Positions 28,387-37,692 are shown, counted from the first letter of the stretch. The stretch: 64,000 nucleotides of DNA from Deinococcus betulae (GCF_020166395.1 NZ_JAIQXU010000005.1:1-64000); one strand, 5' to 3'. Program-made: numbers and translations. Notes: generated from the letters alone by a model not told the origin.

Positions 28387-28411
28387 TGGGCTGACCTTTG
28401 CGGCCTGTCAA
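28383..28411 (-). promoter_or_regulatory. promoter of the regulator-hydroxylase operon
   Basis: -35 TTGACA (28411-28406), 17-bp spacer, -10 CAAACT (28388-28383). The -35 is perfect and the -10 weak. Confidence 0.55.
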
Positions 28412-28418
28412 GCGGGGT

Positions 28419-28565
28419 CCATAAGACGAATTCCGTCTGCTTCGCTGACCGGGCGGGAGAGCGCGAATGACTCAACTCCACGCTTGGCGCCCGCTGTCCT
28501 CCTGCTCGCTGTTCTGTGCACCTCTCCGGGCCTCTTGCGCCGCTTTGGGAGTCCGCTTGGGTCTC
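28419..28565 (-). repeat. interspersed repeat, copy 5 (inverted)
   Basis: On the minus strand it runs from an AAGCGGACTCCCAAAGCGGC-like start through GCGTGGAGTTGAG to the end AAGCAGACGGAATTCGTCTTATG. It is the only copy on the minus strand and separates the FadR-type and lysA promoters. Confidence 0.7.
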
Positions 28566-28572
28566 ACGGGTG

Positions 28573-28588
28573 GTGCAACCGGTTGCAC
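28573..28588. promoter_or_regulatory. LacI-family-type operator upstream of lysA
   Basis: GTGCAACCGGTTGCAC is a perfect 16-bp palindrome and fits the LacI-family consensus TGNAANCGNTTNCA. It covers the -35 position relative to the TACACT box of lysA. Confidence 0.65.
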
Positions 28589-28600
28589 TAGCGTCCGTAC

Positions 28601-28606
28601 TACACT
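28601..28606 (+). promoter_or_regulatory. -10 box of lysA
   Basis: TACACT, 6 bases before the GTG at 28613. Confidence 0.6.
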
Positions 28607-28612
28607 CGCCGC

Positions 28613-29761
28613 GTGACGATTCCCGACTCTGCCCTGCATGCCGCAGCCCAGACCTACGGCACGCCCCTGTACGTCTATGACGCCGCCGAACTGGACGCCG
28701 CCCTGGCCCGCGTGCGGGCGGCGTTCGGGGGCGCGCAGGTGTATTACGCCATGAAGGCCAACCCCAACCTGAGCCTGCTGCGCCGCCTGCACGCCTCGGG
28801 TGTGGGCTTCGAGTGCGTCAGTGCCGGAGAACTGGCCCGCGCCGCCCATGCCGGCGCAGGCGGCGAGCAGGTGCTGGTTAACGGTCCGGCCAAAACGGCC
28901 CAGGAATACGCCGAGGGCGGGCGGCTGGGTGCCACTTTCATTCTGGACCGGGAAGAGGAGGTGGGGCTGCTGCCCCCCGCCTCACGGGCGCTGGTGCGGG
29001 TCAACCCGGCCCTGAAGGTCAGCACGCACGACCACCTGGCCACCGGGGCCGCCAGCAGCAAGTTCGGGGTGACTCTCGATCAGGCGCCGCGCGTCCTCCA
29101 GGCCCTGCGGGACGCCGGGCACGAGGCCCTGGGGCTCCACGTGCATATCGGCAGCGCGATTCGGGACGCCGGGGACTTCACGGCTGCCTTCGCGCGGCTG
29201 AGCGCCCTGCGCCCGCACACGGGGCCACTGGCGGTGCTGGACGCCGGGGGGGGCTGGAGCCTGGACGCCGATCTACACGGCATCGCCCGTGCCGCCCACG
29301 AAGCCGCCGCCGCTTTCGGCGCCCGGCTATGGGTCGAACCGGGGCGCTATCTGGTGGCAGGGGCCGGCACGCTGCTGACCCGCGTGGTGGGCACTAAGGT
29401 CACGGGCCGCCCCTTTGCCCTGGTAGACGCCGGCATGACTGAACTGCTGCGCCCCATGCTGTACGGCGCGCAGCATCCGGTCCGGCCCCTGTGGTCGCGC
29501 CCTGGCACCGGCCCCTGGGACCTGGCTGGCCCCGCCTGTGAAAGCGGCGATCTGCTGGCGCGGGGCGTGCCGCTGGCGGCGCCGCAGCCTGGCGACCTCC
29601 TGGCCATTGACGAGGCTGGAGCCTACGGCGCCGCCATGAGCAGCACCTACCTGACCCGCCCGCGCCCCGCCGAGGTGCTGTACGAGGGTGGCGCGTGGAG
29701 GGTGATTCGCGGGCGCGAGACGTCGCAGGACATCTGGCGGTTAGAAGAGGACATGGTGTGA
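28613..29761 (+). CDS. lysA: diaminopimelate decarboxylase
   Basis: A 382-residue fold-type III PLP enzyme making lysine from meso-diaminopimelate. The PLP lysine is in VYYAMKANPN; FECVSAGE, GLHVHIGSAI, the PLP-phosphate loop DAGGGW, EPGRYLVAGAG, the active-site Cys in CESGDLL and the final YGAAMSSTY region are all present. GTG start 6 bases after TACACT indicates a leaderless message. Control by a LacI-type factor is suggested by the palindrome at 28573-28588. Related ornithine/arginine lyases of the same fold are less likely given CESGD and length. Confidence 0.92.
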   Translation: MTIPDSALHAAAQTYGTPLYVYDAAELDAALARVRAAFGGAQVYYAMKANPNLSLLRRLHASGVGFECVSAGELARAAHAGAGGEQVLVNGPAKTAQEYAEGGRLGATFILDREEEVGLLPPASRALVRVNPALKVSTHDHLATGAASSKFGVTLDQAPRVLQALRDAGHEALGLHVHIGSAIRDAGDFTAAFARLSALRPHTGPLAVLDAGGGWSLDADLHGIARAAHEAAAAFGARLWVEPGRYLVAGAGTLLTRVVGTKVTGRPFALVDAGMTELLRPMLYGAQHPVRPLWSRPGTGPWDLAGPACESGDLLARGVPLAAPQPGDLLAIDEAGAYGAAMSSTYLTRPRPAEVLYEGGAWRVIRGRETSQDIWRLEEDMV

Positions 29762-29805
29762 GGCTTTTTTCATGGCTGACAGGGGCTTTCTGGCCTGCTT
29801 CGCGC

Positions 29806-29811
29806 TAGGCT
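29806..29811 (+). promoter_or_regulatory. -10 box of the NERD gene
   Basis: TAGGCT, 9 bases before the ATG at 29821. Confidence 0.55.
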
Positions 29812-29820
29812 TGGCGGGTC

Positions 29821-30750
29821 ATGATCGTCAAAGAGCTGGAACCGCAGCAGTTCACTGATCCCCTGCGCCGGGCAGGTTATGAGGCCGAGCGGCAGATGGC
29901 CTTTTATCTGAAAAGGGCCTTTGGTGAGGACCCGCGCAAATTCGTTTTTCATAATCTGCGTCTGGAGCGAAAAGGCGAGGTCGCGCAACTGGACCACCTC
30001 GTGCTGCACCGGTACGGCCTGGTGGTGGTTGAAAGCAAGAGTGTGGCGGGCCAGGTCAGCATCAACGAGCAGGGGGAATGGACCCGCTGGTGGAACCGCC
30101 AGGGGCGCGGTATGGCCTCGCCGGTCTTGCAGGCGCGGCGGCAACTTGATTTACTCCTGGCCCTGCTGACTGACCACACCACAGAGCTGATGGACCGCTC
30201 TTTGCTGGGCCTCAAGCAGCGGACCTTTTCAGGTGTCAGGCGGGACGTGCTGGTGGCTATTTCCGATGGGGGCCGCATTACCCGCAAGCGGGACGTGCCC
30301 GAACTGGTCAAGGCCGACCAGATCCCAGACCGCGTTAAGAGCCTTATTGAACGGGAGGCTGAAAAAACTTTCGGCACCTTCGGCCTGACCGAAGCAGAGC
30401 TGACGCGCATACAGGCGTTTCTACGCGCCCAGCACACTCCGGCTGAGGCCGCCCCCGAGCCGCCGCAGCGCTCTGCCTCTGGCGCGCCGGTTCGCACCTC
30501 GCAGGAGCGGCAGGCGCAGGCCCGCCCGCAGCCCCCGGTGAGGTGCCGCGACTGTCAGTCCACCCACCTCAGCGTGCAGTACGGCAAATACAGCTACTAC
30601 CTGAAGTGCGGCGACTGTTCGGGCAATACGCCCGCCAAACCGGTCTGTGGCCAGTGCGGTCAGCCGGCCCGTCTCAGCAAGGCGGGGCTACAGTTCACGG
30701 CCACCTGTTCCGGCGGACACCGCTGGCCTTACTGGACAAACCCCGGCTGA
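29821..30750 (+). CDS. NERD-domain nuclease-like protein with zinc ribbons
   Basis: A 309-residue protein. Residues 15-125 form a NERD domain: GYEAERQMAFYLKRAFG, QLDHLVLHRYGLVVVESKS where Asp, Glu and Lys fit a PD-(D/E)XK nuclease-like core. A basic/Pro-rich linker (about 205-240) leads to a Cys-rich end with CRDCQ, CGDCSG and CGQCG pairs, a double zinc ribbon likely to bind nucleic acid. Role in DNA processing or defence is inferred; no partner genes are adjacent. Confidence 0.85.
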   Translation: MIVKELEPQQFTDPLRRAGYEAERQMAFYLKRAFGEDPRKFVFHNLRLERKGEVAQLDHLVLHRYGLVVVESKSVAGQVSINEQGEWTRWWNRQGRGMASPVLQARRQLDLLLALLTDHTTELMDRSLLGLKQRTFSGVRRDVLVAISDGGRITRKRDVPELVKADQIPDRVKSLIEREAEKTFGTFGLTEAELTRIQAFLRAQHTPAEAAPEPPQRSASGAPVRTSQERQAQARPQPPVRCRDCQSTHLSVQYGKYSYYLKCGDCSGNTPAKPVCGQCGQPARLSKAGLQFTATCSGGHRWPYWTNPG

Positions 30751-30783
30751 TCCGGACGCCGATTGAACCGAGCAGAATGCCGG

Positions 30784-30931
30784 GTGGAATCCGAGCGGAC
30801 TTGGAAAGCTAGGCAGCAGGCTTGAAAAGCGCCGCAGGAGAGCGAGCAGGAACAGCTGCGGATTTCACGATATGGACGCGCAGACGGTGCCTTTCTTTGC
30901 TGTGCTGCAATGAAGCGGAACCCGCATGAGG
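30784..30931 (+). repeat. interspersed repeat, copy 6
   Basis: Starts GTGGAATCCGAGCGGACTTG, contains AGCGAGCAGGAACAG and GCGCAGACGG, and ends GAAGCGGAACCCGCATGAGG. Confidence 0.7.
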
Positions 30932-31043
30932 AGGCTGCTCGTTGGCCCGGCTGGTGCAGGAGGCAGGGCCGTGCCACACCCGGTGCAGCTGTGCGCCTGA
31001 CCCAGGCTTTCTGCTCTAGGTTCAGCCGCTACGGTGCCACACC

Positions 31044-31075
31044 AAAAGGGGACAGGGTGAAGTAACCCTGTCCCC
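31044..31075 (-). terminator. intrinsic terminator of the phospholipase gene
   Basis: On the minus strand an 11-bp perfect stem (GGGGACAGGGT with ACCCTGTCCCC), 6-base loop and four T residues, 33 bases after the stop codon. Confidence 0.8.
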
Positions 31076-31107
31076 AGCGGTGTCTCCCGCCAGCTGTTTC
31101 CCCTGTA

Positions 31108-31749
31108 TTAGAAGCTGCCGCTGCCGCCCACGCGCACAGCCTGGTAGTACGCATAGGCCGCGCTGACGCAGGCCGGGCGGGCATACCAGCTCTTGGCCGC
31201 GCAGATGGTCTTCATGTTGGTGTGAAAGGCCTCGTCGGTGGTTTTGCGGTTGGCGTCGGTGCGCTGGTACACCTTGAGGTTGCGGTAGCCGAAGTCATGG
31301 ACGTTGCATGCCGGGCGGAAATCCTCGCGGTAGCCCAGGCCCAGGCCGTCGGGGGCGCTGCAGCCGTCGCGGCTCCAGTCCAGACCGGTGTAGGGCGAGG
31401 ACGTGCCCGCATAGGCGCTGTACTGGCCGTTGTAGTTGCTCACCGTGCCCCAGCCCACGCGCTTGACATACGCCAGGCGGTCGCTAGCGTAGTCCAGCCC
31501 CGTCAGGGCCGGTACAGCAGGCAGGCTCAGGACTGTAGGCCGCTCGCCGTAGGCTTCTTGCAGGGACTTCAGCAGCTCGGGGTCATTGCCGTAGCGCGCC
31601 AGAATCGCCTGGCTGTCGGCGTCCTGCAGTTCGGGGCGGGCGGCGTAGGCGCTGACCTCACTGCCGGTGGCCGCCGTCTGAGGTGCGGTCTGACCACAGG
31701 CGGCAAGAAGGGCAGAAAGGATAACGGCGGGAACCAGGGTTCGGCGCAT
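31108..31749 (-). CDS. prokaryotic phospholipase A2-like lipoprotein
   Basis: A 213-residue exported protein. The signal peptide ends in lipobox LAAC (Cys near residue 18). After a spacer, residues about 125-165 read [30 protein letters not shown], the calcium-loop and catalytic His-Asp signature of bacterial phospholipase A2 (Streptomyces type). Four Cys in this part can form the two usual disulfides. It would release fatty acids from phospholipids outside the membrane. AAGGAG precedes the start and a good promoter lies at 31796-31824. Confidence 0.88.
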   Translation of the reverse strand: MRRTLVPAVILSALLAACGQTAPQTAATGSEVSAYAARPELQDADSQAILARYGNDPELLKSLQEAYGERPTVLSLPAVPALTGLDYASDRLAYVKRVGWGTVSNYNGQYSAYAGTSSPYTGLDWSRDGCSAPDGLGLGYREDFRPACNVHDFGYRNLKVYQRTDANRKTTDEAFHTNMKTICAAKSWYARPACVSAAYAYYQAVRVGGSGSF

Positions 31750-31795
31750 AGGGACTCCTTGTCGAGCAGGCTTTGAATTGTGGTGCGTTTTTAAT

Positions 31796-31824
31796 TCTAT
31801 AAACGTTTGTCAGGTGGATGTCTA
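31796..31824 (-). promoter_or_regulatory. promoter of the phospholipase gene
   Basis: -35 TAGACA (31824-31819), 17-bp spacer, -10 TATAGA (31801-31796). It gives a leader of about 40 bases that includes AAGGAG, so this gene is not leaderless. Confidence 0.7.
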
Positions 31825-31894
31825 GAATGGGAGTCTAAAAAGTCACAGCCGCGCAGGCAGGGCCACTGCTGCGGGAGGGACTGGGAGCGGCGGG

Positions 31895-31900
31895 TATCAT
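31895..31900 (+). promoter_or_regulatory. -10 box of the TetR gene
   Basis: TATCAT, 8 bases before the ATG at 31909. Confidence 0.55.
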
Positions 31901-31908
31901 GCAGGGCG

Positions 31909-32499
31909 ATGACCGTTCCGCCCGTGACTGCGCCTGCCGACACCACCCGCGCCCGTATTCAGCAGGAAGCCGCGCGGCTGTTTGTGCAGAGCGGTTACCA
32001 CGGGGTCAGCATGCGTGAGGTCGCCGAGGCGGTGGGCGTGACCAAGCCAGCCCTGTACCACCACTACGCCGACAAGGAAGCGCTGTTCCTGGCCATGCTG
32101 GACGGCACGCTGGCGGGGCTGAGCCGCCTGGTGGCCTCGGCTGAGGCGCAGGTGGGCATCCGCCTGCAACTGGACACCCTGGTCTACGAACTGCTGGCTA
32201 CCGCCCCCGAGCAGCGCGTGGGCCTGCAACTGGCCGGCGAACTGCGCCACGTTTCGCCCGAGCGCCGCGCGGCCTTTGAGCAGGCCTACCGCCGGGTCTG
32301 GGTGGGCGGCCTGAGTGCCCTCTTTGAAGCTGCTTCGGCGCGCGGCGAGCTGCGCGGTGACATCGCGCCCTCCACACTGGCCCGCGCCTTTCTCGCCCTG
32401 ACCTACCCGCTGGTCACAGGGGCGCCGGCCGCTGACCCCCAGGGCACCGCCCGCGCGCTGCTGGCCGTCTTTCTGGATGGCGCTGCTGCTCACACTTGA
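31909..32499 (+). CDS. TetR family transcriptional regulator
   Basis: A 196-residue regulator. HTH region ARLFVQSGYHGVSMREVAEAVGVTKPALYHHYADKEALF is a textbook TetR N-terminus; the rest is helical. It is divergent from the phospholipase lipoprotein gene with about 160 bp between the starts, which makes that gene a possible target. Start at 31909 rather than the upstream in-frame ATG (31807) because of the TATCAT box and the domain boundary. Confidence 0.9.
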   Translation: MTVPPVTAPADTTRARIQQEAARLFVQSGYHGVSMREVAEAVGVTKPALYHHYADKEALFLAMLDGTLAGLSRLVASAEAQVGIRLQLDTLVYELLATAPEQRVGLQLAGELRHVSPERRAAFEQAYRRVWVGGLSALFEAASARGELRGDIAPSTLARAFLALTYPLVTGAPAADPQGTARALLAVFLDGAAAHT

Positions 32500-32681
32500 C
32501 GGCACCGGACCTGCCCCTCAGTCTAAAAGCCTCTTAAGCCAGTACACACGAACCCCCGGCGGTTGGCCCGCCACCATGAGGTCGGCGCGCCGCACGGGCG
32601 CGGTTTCGGTCTCTGACCCCAGCGGCATCCTCAGACGTGCGTGGCAGCGTCTGTCTTTCCTCTGCGTTGGAGCCTGAACTG

Positions 32682-33455
<774 letters not shown>

Positions 33456-33576
33456 GTGCAAAGAGAGTAGCGATTTGGCAGTTGAGGAGGGCCGCCCGGT
33501 GAACGCTGGGCGGCCCATCTGCGGTGCCCCGGCGGCAGATGGGCTAGCATGGGCGCGCCTGAAGGAGGCTGACCCC

Positions 33577-33834
33577 TTGCCCGTCACCCGTCTGGAAATC
33601 TGCACCGAATACCTTGCCCCCGAAGACCGCGAAAACCTGCTGGACGCCGTGTGGACGGCCCTTCGCATCAGCCCTGGCATGGTGACAGCCGACGGAAATG
33701 TGGAACTGGTGCTGGCGCAGTGCGGCGCGGGCGTCCGTCCCGAGGACGTGCCGCTGGTGCGCGTAGGTGAGGTGGAATACCGCCAGGTGACCCCAGAGCG
33801 CCTCCTGACCCTGATGAAACGCTGGGTGCGGTAG
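33577..33834 (+). CDS. small hypothetical protein, NuoE/thioredoxin-like ferredoxin remnant
   Basis: The preferred start is TTG 33577 with AAGGAGG 8 bases upstream; an in-frame start further upstream at 33475 is less likely. The 85 residues (VTRLEICTEYLAPEDRENLL to QVTPERLLTLMKRW) follow the strand-helix order of thioredoxin-like [2Fe-2S] ferredoxins. Of the four cluster cysteines only those in LEIC and AQCG remain, so a cluster is unlikely. Function unknown; family call is tentative. Confidence 0.55.
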   Translation: MPVTRLEICTEYLAPEDRENLLDAVWTALRISPGMVTADGNVELVLAQCGAGVRPEDVPLVRVGEVEYRQVTPERLLTLMKRWVR

Positions 33835-34126
33835 GCCTGGGCGTCGCCCACCCGCGTCAAACTGCTGCAGGGTGAAAGCTCCTCGGGGTTCTGGATGTGT
33901 GGGTGGGCTTTTGTCTATGCCTTCCACACCCCAGAACAGCCTAGGACGGCCCACGCCGGGCCTCTCAGCCCGCTTTGTTGCCGGCTTGAACTGCTCTCAA
34001 GATGTTCAGGGTTAATCGGCATGAACCGTTGTGACCTGTCACAGGCCGGAGTTCATTGGAGGCGCCGCAGAGCTTCGCTCAGCCCGCAGGCCGCCGCTTG
34101 TGATCTGGCAGACCTCTCCTTGCCGC
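33835..34126. other. 292-bp region without a gene
   Basis: No coding frame, repeat copy or convincing terminator was found between the small gene and the end of the large regulator gene. Confidence 0.35.
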
Positions 34127-37099
34127 TTAGGCCCCTAGCCCGTCCTCTAAACGGCGCTGGCAGATGCGGCCCAGGTGCCTGGCCTCGCTGGCACGGCCGT
34201 GGTCCCCGACCAGGCTGACCAGCGCCTCGGCGGCGTCTTCTTGTAACGGGTCCAGGTCCAGCACTCGGCGGTAGGCGCGCGCGGCCAGTTCAGGGTCTGT
34301 CGCCCGCACCAGTTCGGCCAGGCGCAGGGCGCAGGCGACCACTTCCTCTTCTAATTCCAGCCGGTCCTCGTCGGCCCAGGCACTGTCCAGGCGGGGCAGC
34401 AGGGGGCCCGTGTAGGCGTCCAGGGCGCGCGTCAGCACTGCCGGGTCGCAGCTGCAGCGCGCGGCGCGCACCGTCAGGGCGTCGGCCTGCACCTCGAAGG
34501 CGTCGGCCAGGGCGTACTGCCCGGCGCGAAATTCCAGGGGATTGAACCCCACCCCCGGCGCTTCACTCAGGGCCGCGCGCAGGCGGCGCACCGAGACCTT
34601 GATGTAGTCAATGTGCCGCTGTTCACTGCCGCCACCGGCCAGGGCGTCCACCAGTTGTTCGCGGGTGGCTGGGCCGTGCAGGGCCAGCCACGCCAGCAGC
34701 TCGGCCGATTTGCTGTGCGCGATTCGCACGGGGGCCCCGCCAATCTGCACCTGCACGCCGCCGCCCAGCACAGACAGCTGAAGCGGCACCCGCTGGTGTT
34801 TCAGGGGGGTGGCCAGCGGGGCAGCGGCGCCGCCGGTCAGGGCCTCCAGCCCCGGCCAGTGGCCCGGCAGCCGCGCATACAGCGGGGTCAGGGCCGGCTG
34901 ATCCAGCCGCAGGGCGGCGCAACTGCCTAGAAAGGTCAGCAGGTCGCCCAGGGCGGCCACCTCGTCGGCCGGGAGGGGCTGGCCGGTGGGGGCCAGGTGC
35001 AACAGCCAGGCGCGGGCGCGCACCTGTTCTTCCAGGCCTAGGCGCGCGTCGGTCAGGGCCGCGCGCAGGTGGGTCTGGGCGGCTGCGTCGTCGCCGCGCA
35101 GCGCGGCAAACAGGCCCTCGTAAAAGCGGGCGGCGCCCTGGGTCCAGGTGCCGGGCTGTTCGTAGGCCCAGGACCGGGCCTGGGTCAGTTGGGCGCCGGC
35201 CTGGGCACTGTCGCCCGCCCGCAGGGCCAGTTCAGCCAGCTTGTAGCCCAGCGCGGCCTGCACGTAACTGACGCCCTGCGCCTCGGCGGCGGCCAGGGCC
35301 TGGGCATACGCGGCGCCGGCAGCGGCGTCGTCGCCGTTCCAGCGATGCAGGTCGGCCTGGGCTTCCAGCATCAGGCAGCCGTCCGGGGTGGGGTGGGTGC
35401 CTTCCAGGGTGAGAGCGGCTTGCAACTCATTCCAGGCGTCTTGCAGGCGGCCATGCAGGCGGTACAGGTATGCCAAAGAGGCGTGCAGCCGGGTGCAGGC
35501 CTGCGGCAGCCCCGCGCGCTGGTAGGCGCGCACTCCCGCGCGAATCACAGCCTCGCGTTCGGCCAGGGGCGTGCGGGTAAAGGCGTGCAGGGCGTTCAGC
35601 AGGGCCAGCAGGTGCGCCCGCTCGCCGGGCTGCGCGGTGTCCTGGGCCAGGGCCAGGGCCTCGTGGGCGATAGGCAGGGCGTCCTGACTCCGGCCCAGCA
35701 CATTCAGCGCGCTGGCCTGCACCCGCATCAGGCGCGTGCGGACGCGGTCGCTGGGCTGGGCACTCAGGCCGTCTTCGGCCAGGGCCAGCTGCCGGGCGCT
35801 GTCGCCCCGCCGCGACGCCACCACGCTCAGCAGAAACAGCGCTTCAGCCCGCACCTGGGAGAGGCCGCGCAGGTCGCGCAGCAGCGCCTCGGCGCGCACC
35901 ACCTCGCCAAAATGCAGCAGGCACAGGCAGAACTTGACGCGCAGTTCGGGGGTCAGGGCCGCGTAGGGCAGGCTGGCCAGCACCTCGCGCAGCAGGTCAA
36001 AGGCCCACTGCTCTTCCAGGGCCGGCGCGTAGGTCTGGGCAACCTGCACCGCTTGCGCGGAGTCGCCCGCTTGCAGGTACAGGCGGATGGCTTCCAGGGG
36101 GCGGTCATCCTGCGCGGCGCGCGCGGCGGCGCGGCGGCACAGGGCCGGGCGCGCGTCGGGGCGGCGGTCCAGACGCTGGCGCAGGGCGGCCAGCAGCAGG
36201 TCGTGGGGGCGGTAGGTGCCGTCGCCGTGTGCGCGCAGCAGCAGGCCCGTTCCCAGCAGGGTCTGGGCCCAGTCGCCGGGCGGCTCGGTGCCCAGCGCGC
36301 GGAATTCGGCAGCGGTCCAGACGGGCAGCACGGCGGCGGCGTCCATCAGGTTGTCCAGGGAGGGCGGCAGCAAGGCCAGCAGCTCTTCCTGATAGGCCTG
36401 CGGCGTCAGGGCGCTGCCCAGTTCGGCGCCCGCCGCGCACAGGGCCAGACCCAGCGGCCAGCGGTCGTGGCCCGCGCTCACCGCGCCCGGATGCCGCGCG
36501 CAGAACTGCGCGGCTTCCGCCGGGCTGAAGGCCAGTCGCTCACTGTCCAGCAGGTGCAGCCCGCCGCCCGCCAGCACGCGGCCCAGGCGCAGCGGCCCCA
36601 GGTCAAAGCCGGCCAGCGCGCTGCGGTGGCCCTCGCCCAGCGCGCCCAGCAGGCTGCCCAGCCACGCACTGCCCGCCGCCCCTAGCGCCTCGGTCTGGTC
36701 CACAATCAGCAGGAGGTTGTGCGGCAGGTCGTTCAGGTCGCGGGCCAGGGCCAGGGGCTCACTGGGTCCACCCGCCGCCAGTGCCCGGCGCAGCGCGTCG
36801 TCCCGGAAGCCGGGCAGGGCGGCGCACACCCGCGCCAGTTCCTGCGCCAGCCGCGCCGGGTCCGCCTCTTCTGGGCTCAGGGTCAGCCACACGGTGGCCT
36901 GTCCGTCTGCCTGCGCCGCGCGGGCCAGCTGACCCAGCAGCGTGGTTTTGCCGTAGCCCGCCGGGGCAATCAGGGCAGTGATGCGCCGACTGGCCTGCGT
37001 GACCTCGGCCAGCAGCGCGGTGCGCGGCAGCTCACCGGGCAGCGGCGCTGGCACCTGCGCGCTGGCTGGGGCGTGGCGTGGAGACGGGGAAACGGTCAT
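34127..37099 (-). CDS. large STAND NTPase/helical-repeat/BTAD transcriptional regulator
   Basis: A 990-residue MalT-like regulator. Residues 20-300 form a STAND NTPase with Walker A IAPAGYGKTTLLG and a Walker B-like LLLIVDQTE. Residues 330-740 are tandem helical (TPR-like) repeats. Residues 770-860 form an OmpR/SARP winged helix (LSVLGGGVQVQIGGAPVRIAHSKSAELLAWLALHGPATREQLVDAL, then KVSVRRLRAAL) and 880-985 a BTAD domain. In such proteins the repeats usually sense a ligand or peptide and the NTPase drives oligomer assembly. Last gene of an operon with an exported peptide and a 110-residue protein. Starts after GGAGG. Confidence 0.88.
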   Translation of the reverse strand: MTVSPSPRHAPASAQVPAPLPGELPRTALLAEVTQASRRITALIAPAGYGKTTLLGQLARAAQADGQATVWLTLSPEEADPARLAQELARVCAALPGFRDDALRRALAAGGPSEPLALARDLNDLPHNLLLIVDQTEALGAAGSAWLGSLLGALGEGHRSALAGFDLGPLRLGRVLAGGGLHLLDSERLAFSPAEAAQFCARHPGAVSAGHDRWPLGLALCAAGAELGSALTPQAYQEELLALLPPSLDNLMDAAAVLPVWTAAEFRALGTEPPGDWAQTLLGTGLLLRAHGDGTYRPHDLLLAALRQRLDRRPDARPALCRRAAARAAQDDRPLEAIRLYLQAGDSAQAVQVAQTYAPALEEQWAFDLLREVLASLPYAALTPELRVKFCLCLLHFGEVVRAEALLRDLRGLSQVRAEALFLLSVVASRRGDSARQLALAEDGLSAQPSDRVRTRLMRVQASALNVLGRSQDALPIAHEALALAQDTAQPGERAHLLALLNALHAFTRTPLAEREAVIRAGVRAYQRAGLPQACTRLHASLAYLYRLHGRLQDAWNELQAALTLEGTHPTPDGCLMLEAQADLHRWNGDDAAAGAAYAQALAAAEAQGVSYVQAALGYKLAELALRAGDSAQAGAQLTQARSWAYEQPGTWTQGAARFYEGLFAALRGDDAAAQTHLRAALTDARLGLEEQVRARAWLLHLAPTGQPLPADEVAALGDLLTFLGSCAALRLDQPALTPLYARLPGHWPGLEALTGGAAAPLATPLKHQRVPLQLSVLGGGVQVQIGGAPVRIAHSKSAELLAWLALHGPATREQLVDALAGGGSEQRHIDYIKVSVRRLRAALSEAPGVGFNPLEFRAGQYALADAFEVQADALTVRAARCSCDPAVLTRALDAYTGPLLPRLDSAWADEDRLELEEEVVACALRLAELVRATDPELAARAYRRVLDLDPLQEDAAEALVSLVGDHGRASEARHLGRICQRRLEDGLGA

Positions 37100-37177
37100 A
37101 CGCGGTGGCCTCCGGTGGGCAGGGCAGGGGCGAGAGGAAGGGCTGACCAGGACAACGGCAAGGGGAGACGCAGAGAA

Positions 37178-37510
37178 TCAGGAAGCCGCGCTGACCAGGC
37201 CGCTGGGCCACCCCACGGCCCCCAGGGCACCCGGCTCCTGCACCTCGCAGCGCCACTGGCGGATCGTGTGCAGGCTGACGCGGGCCGGCAGGGCGCAGTC
37301 GTCGGGCAGCTCGGCCAGCGCCAGTCCCAGCGTCTGGAGCAGAGGCTCAAGCGGAGCGGGTGTGCCCCAGGTGCGGCGTAGATCCTGAAGGGCAGCGTGC
37401 AGCCGGGTGCGCTCGGGGGCCGCCAGGCGCGCGCGGTCCAGGCAGGCCCCGATGGTCTGGCAGGCCAGGTCCAGGGCGAGGTCGTACCGGCGCGGTGTCT
37501 GGACGGTCAT
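37178..37510 (-). CDS. small helical hypothetical protein in peptide-regulator operon
   Basis: A 110-residue soluble, mostly helical protein (DLALDLACQTIGACLDRARLAAPERTRLHAALQDLRRTW). There is no signal peptide or membrane segment. ATG 37510 overlaps the stop of the exported-peptide gene (ATGA), and the regulator gene follows 78 bases after its stop. Family not recognised. The place in the operon suggests a helper or modulator of the regulator or peptide, an inference only. Confidence 0.65.
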   Translation of the reverse strand: MTVQTPRRYDLALDLACQTIGACLDRARLAAPERTRLHAALQDLRRTWGTPAPLEPLLQTLGLALAELPDDCALPARVSLHTIRQWRCEVQEPGALGAVGWPSGLVSAAS

Positions 37511-37665
37511 GGGCAGAAGGGCCACCAGATGGGCGGCCACACCGGGTCAATCGTCTGGTCGCCTTCCATCTGGACCTGGGGCGGCGCGCTGATGGCCTGG
37601 GCTGGGGGCTGAGCGAACATGAGGAGCAGGGCCAGCGTCGACAGCAGGGTGCGAATGAAGTTCAT
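37507..37665 (-). CDS. exported small peptide precursor
   Basis: A 52-residue precursor. Residues 1-24 are a signal peptide (basic start, LLSTLALLLMF core, cleavage expected after AQA). The 28-residue mature part begins ISAPPQ and ends DPVWPPIWWPFCP, rich in Trp and Pro with a single Cys. AAGGAG lies 6 bases upstream of ATG. Its stop overlaps the next gene (ATGA). Small size, export and operon with a helical-repeat regulator resemble peptide-pheromone systems. A plain structural or antimicrobial peptide is the alternative. Confidence 0.75.
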   Translation of the reverse strand: MNFIRTLLSTLALLLMFAQPPAQAISAPPQVQMEGDQTIDPVWPPIWWPFCP

Positions 37666-37692
37666 GGTGTCTCCTTGTCCTGAAGTGAGTTC

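Noticed and set aside
28419..28590. CRISPR-like repeats near lysA and elsewhere
   Set aside because: The repeat copies are kilobases apart, not arrayed with spacers, and are longer than CRISPR repeats.
32500..32681. yybP-ykoY manganese riboswitch before terC
   Set aside because: The gene family often has it, but the conserved loop sequences could not be placed in the leader by eye.
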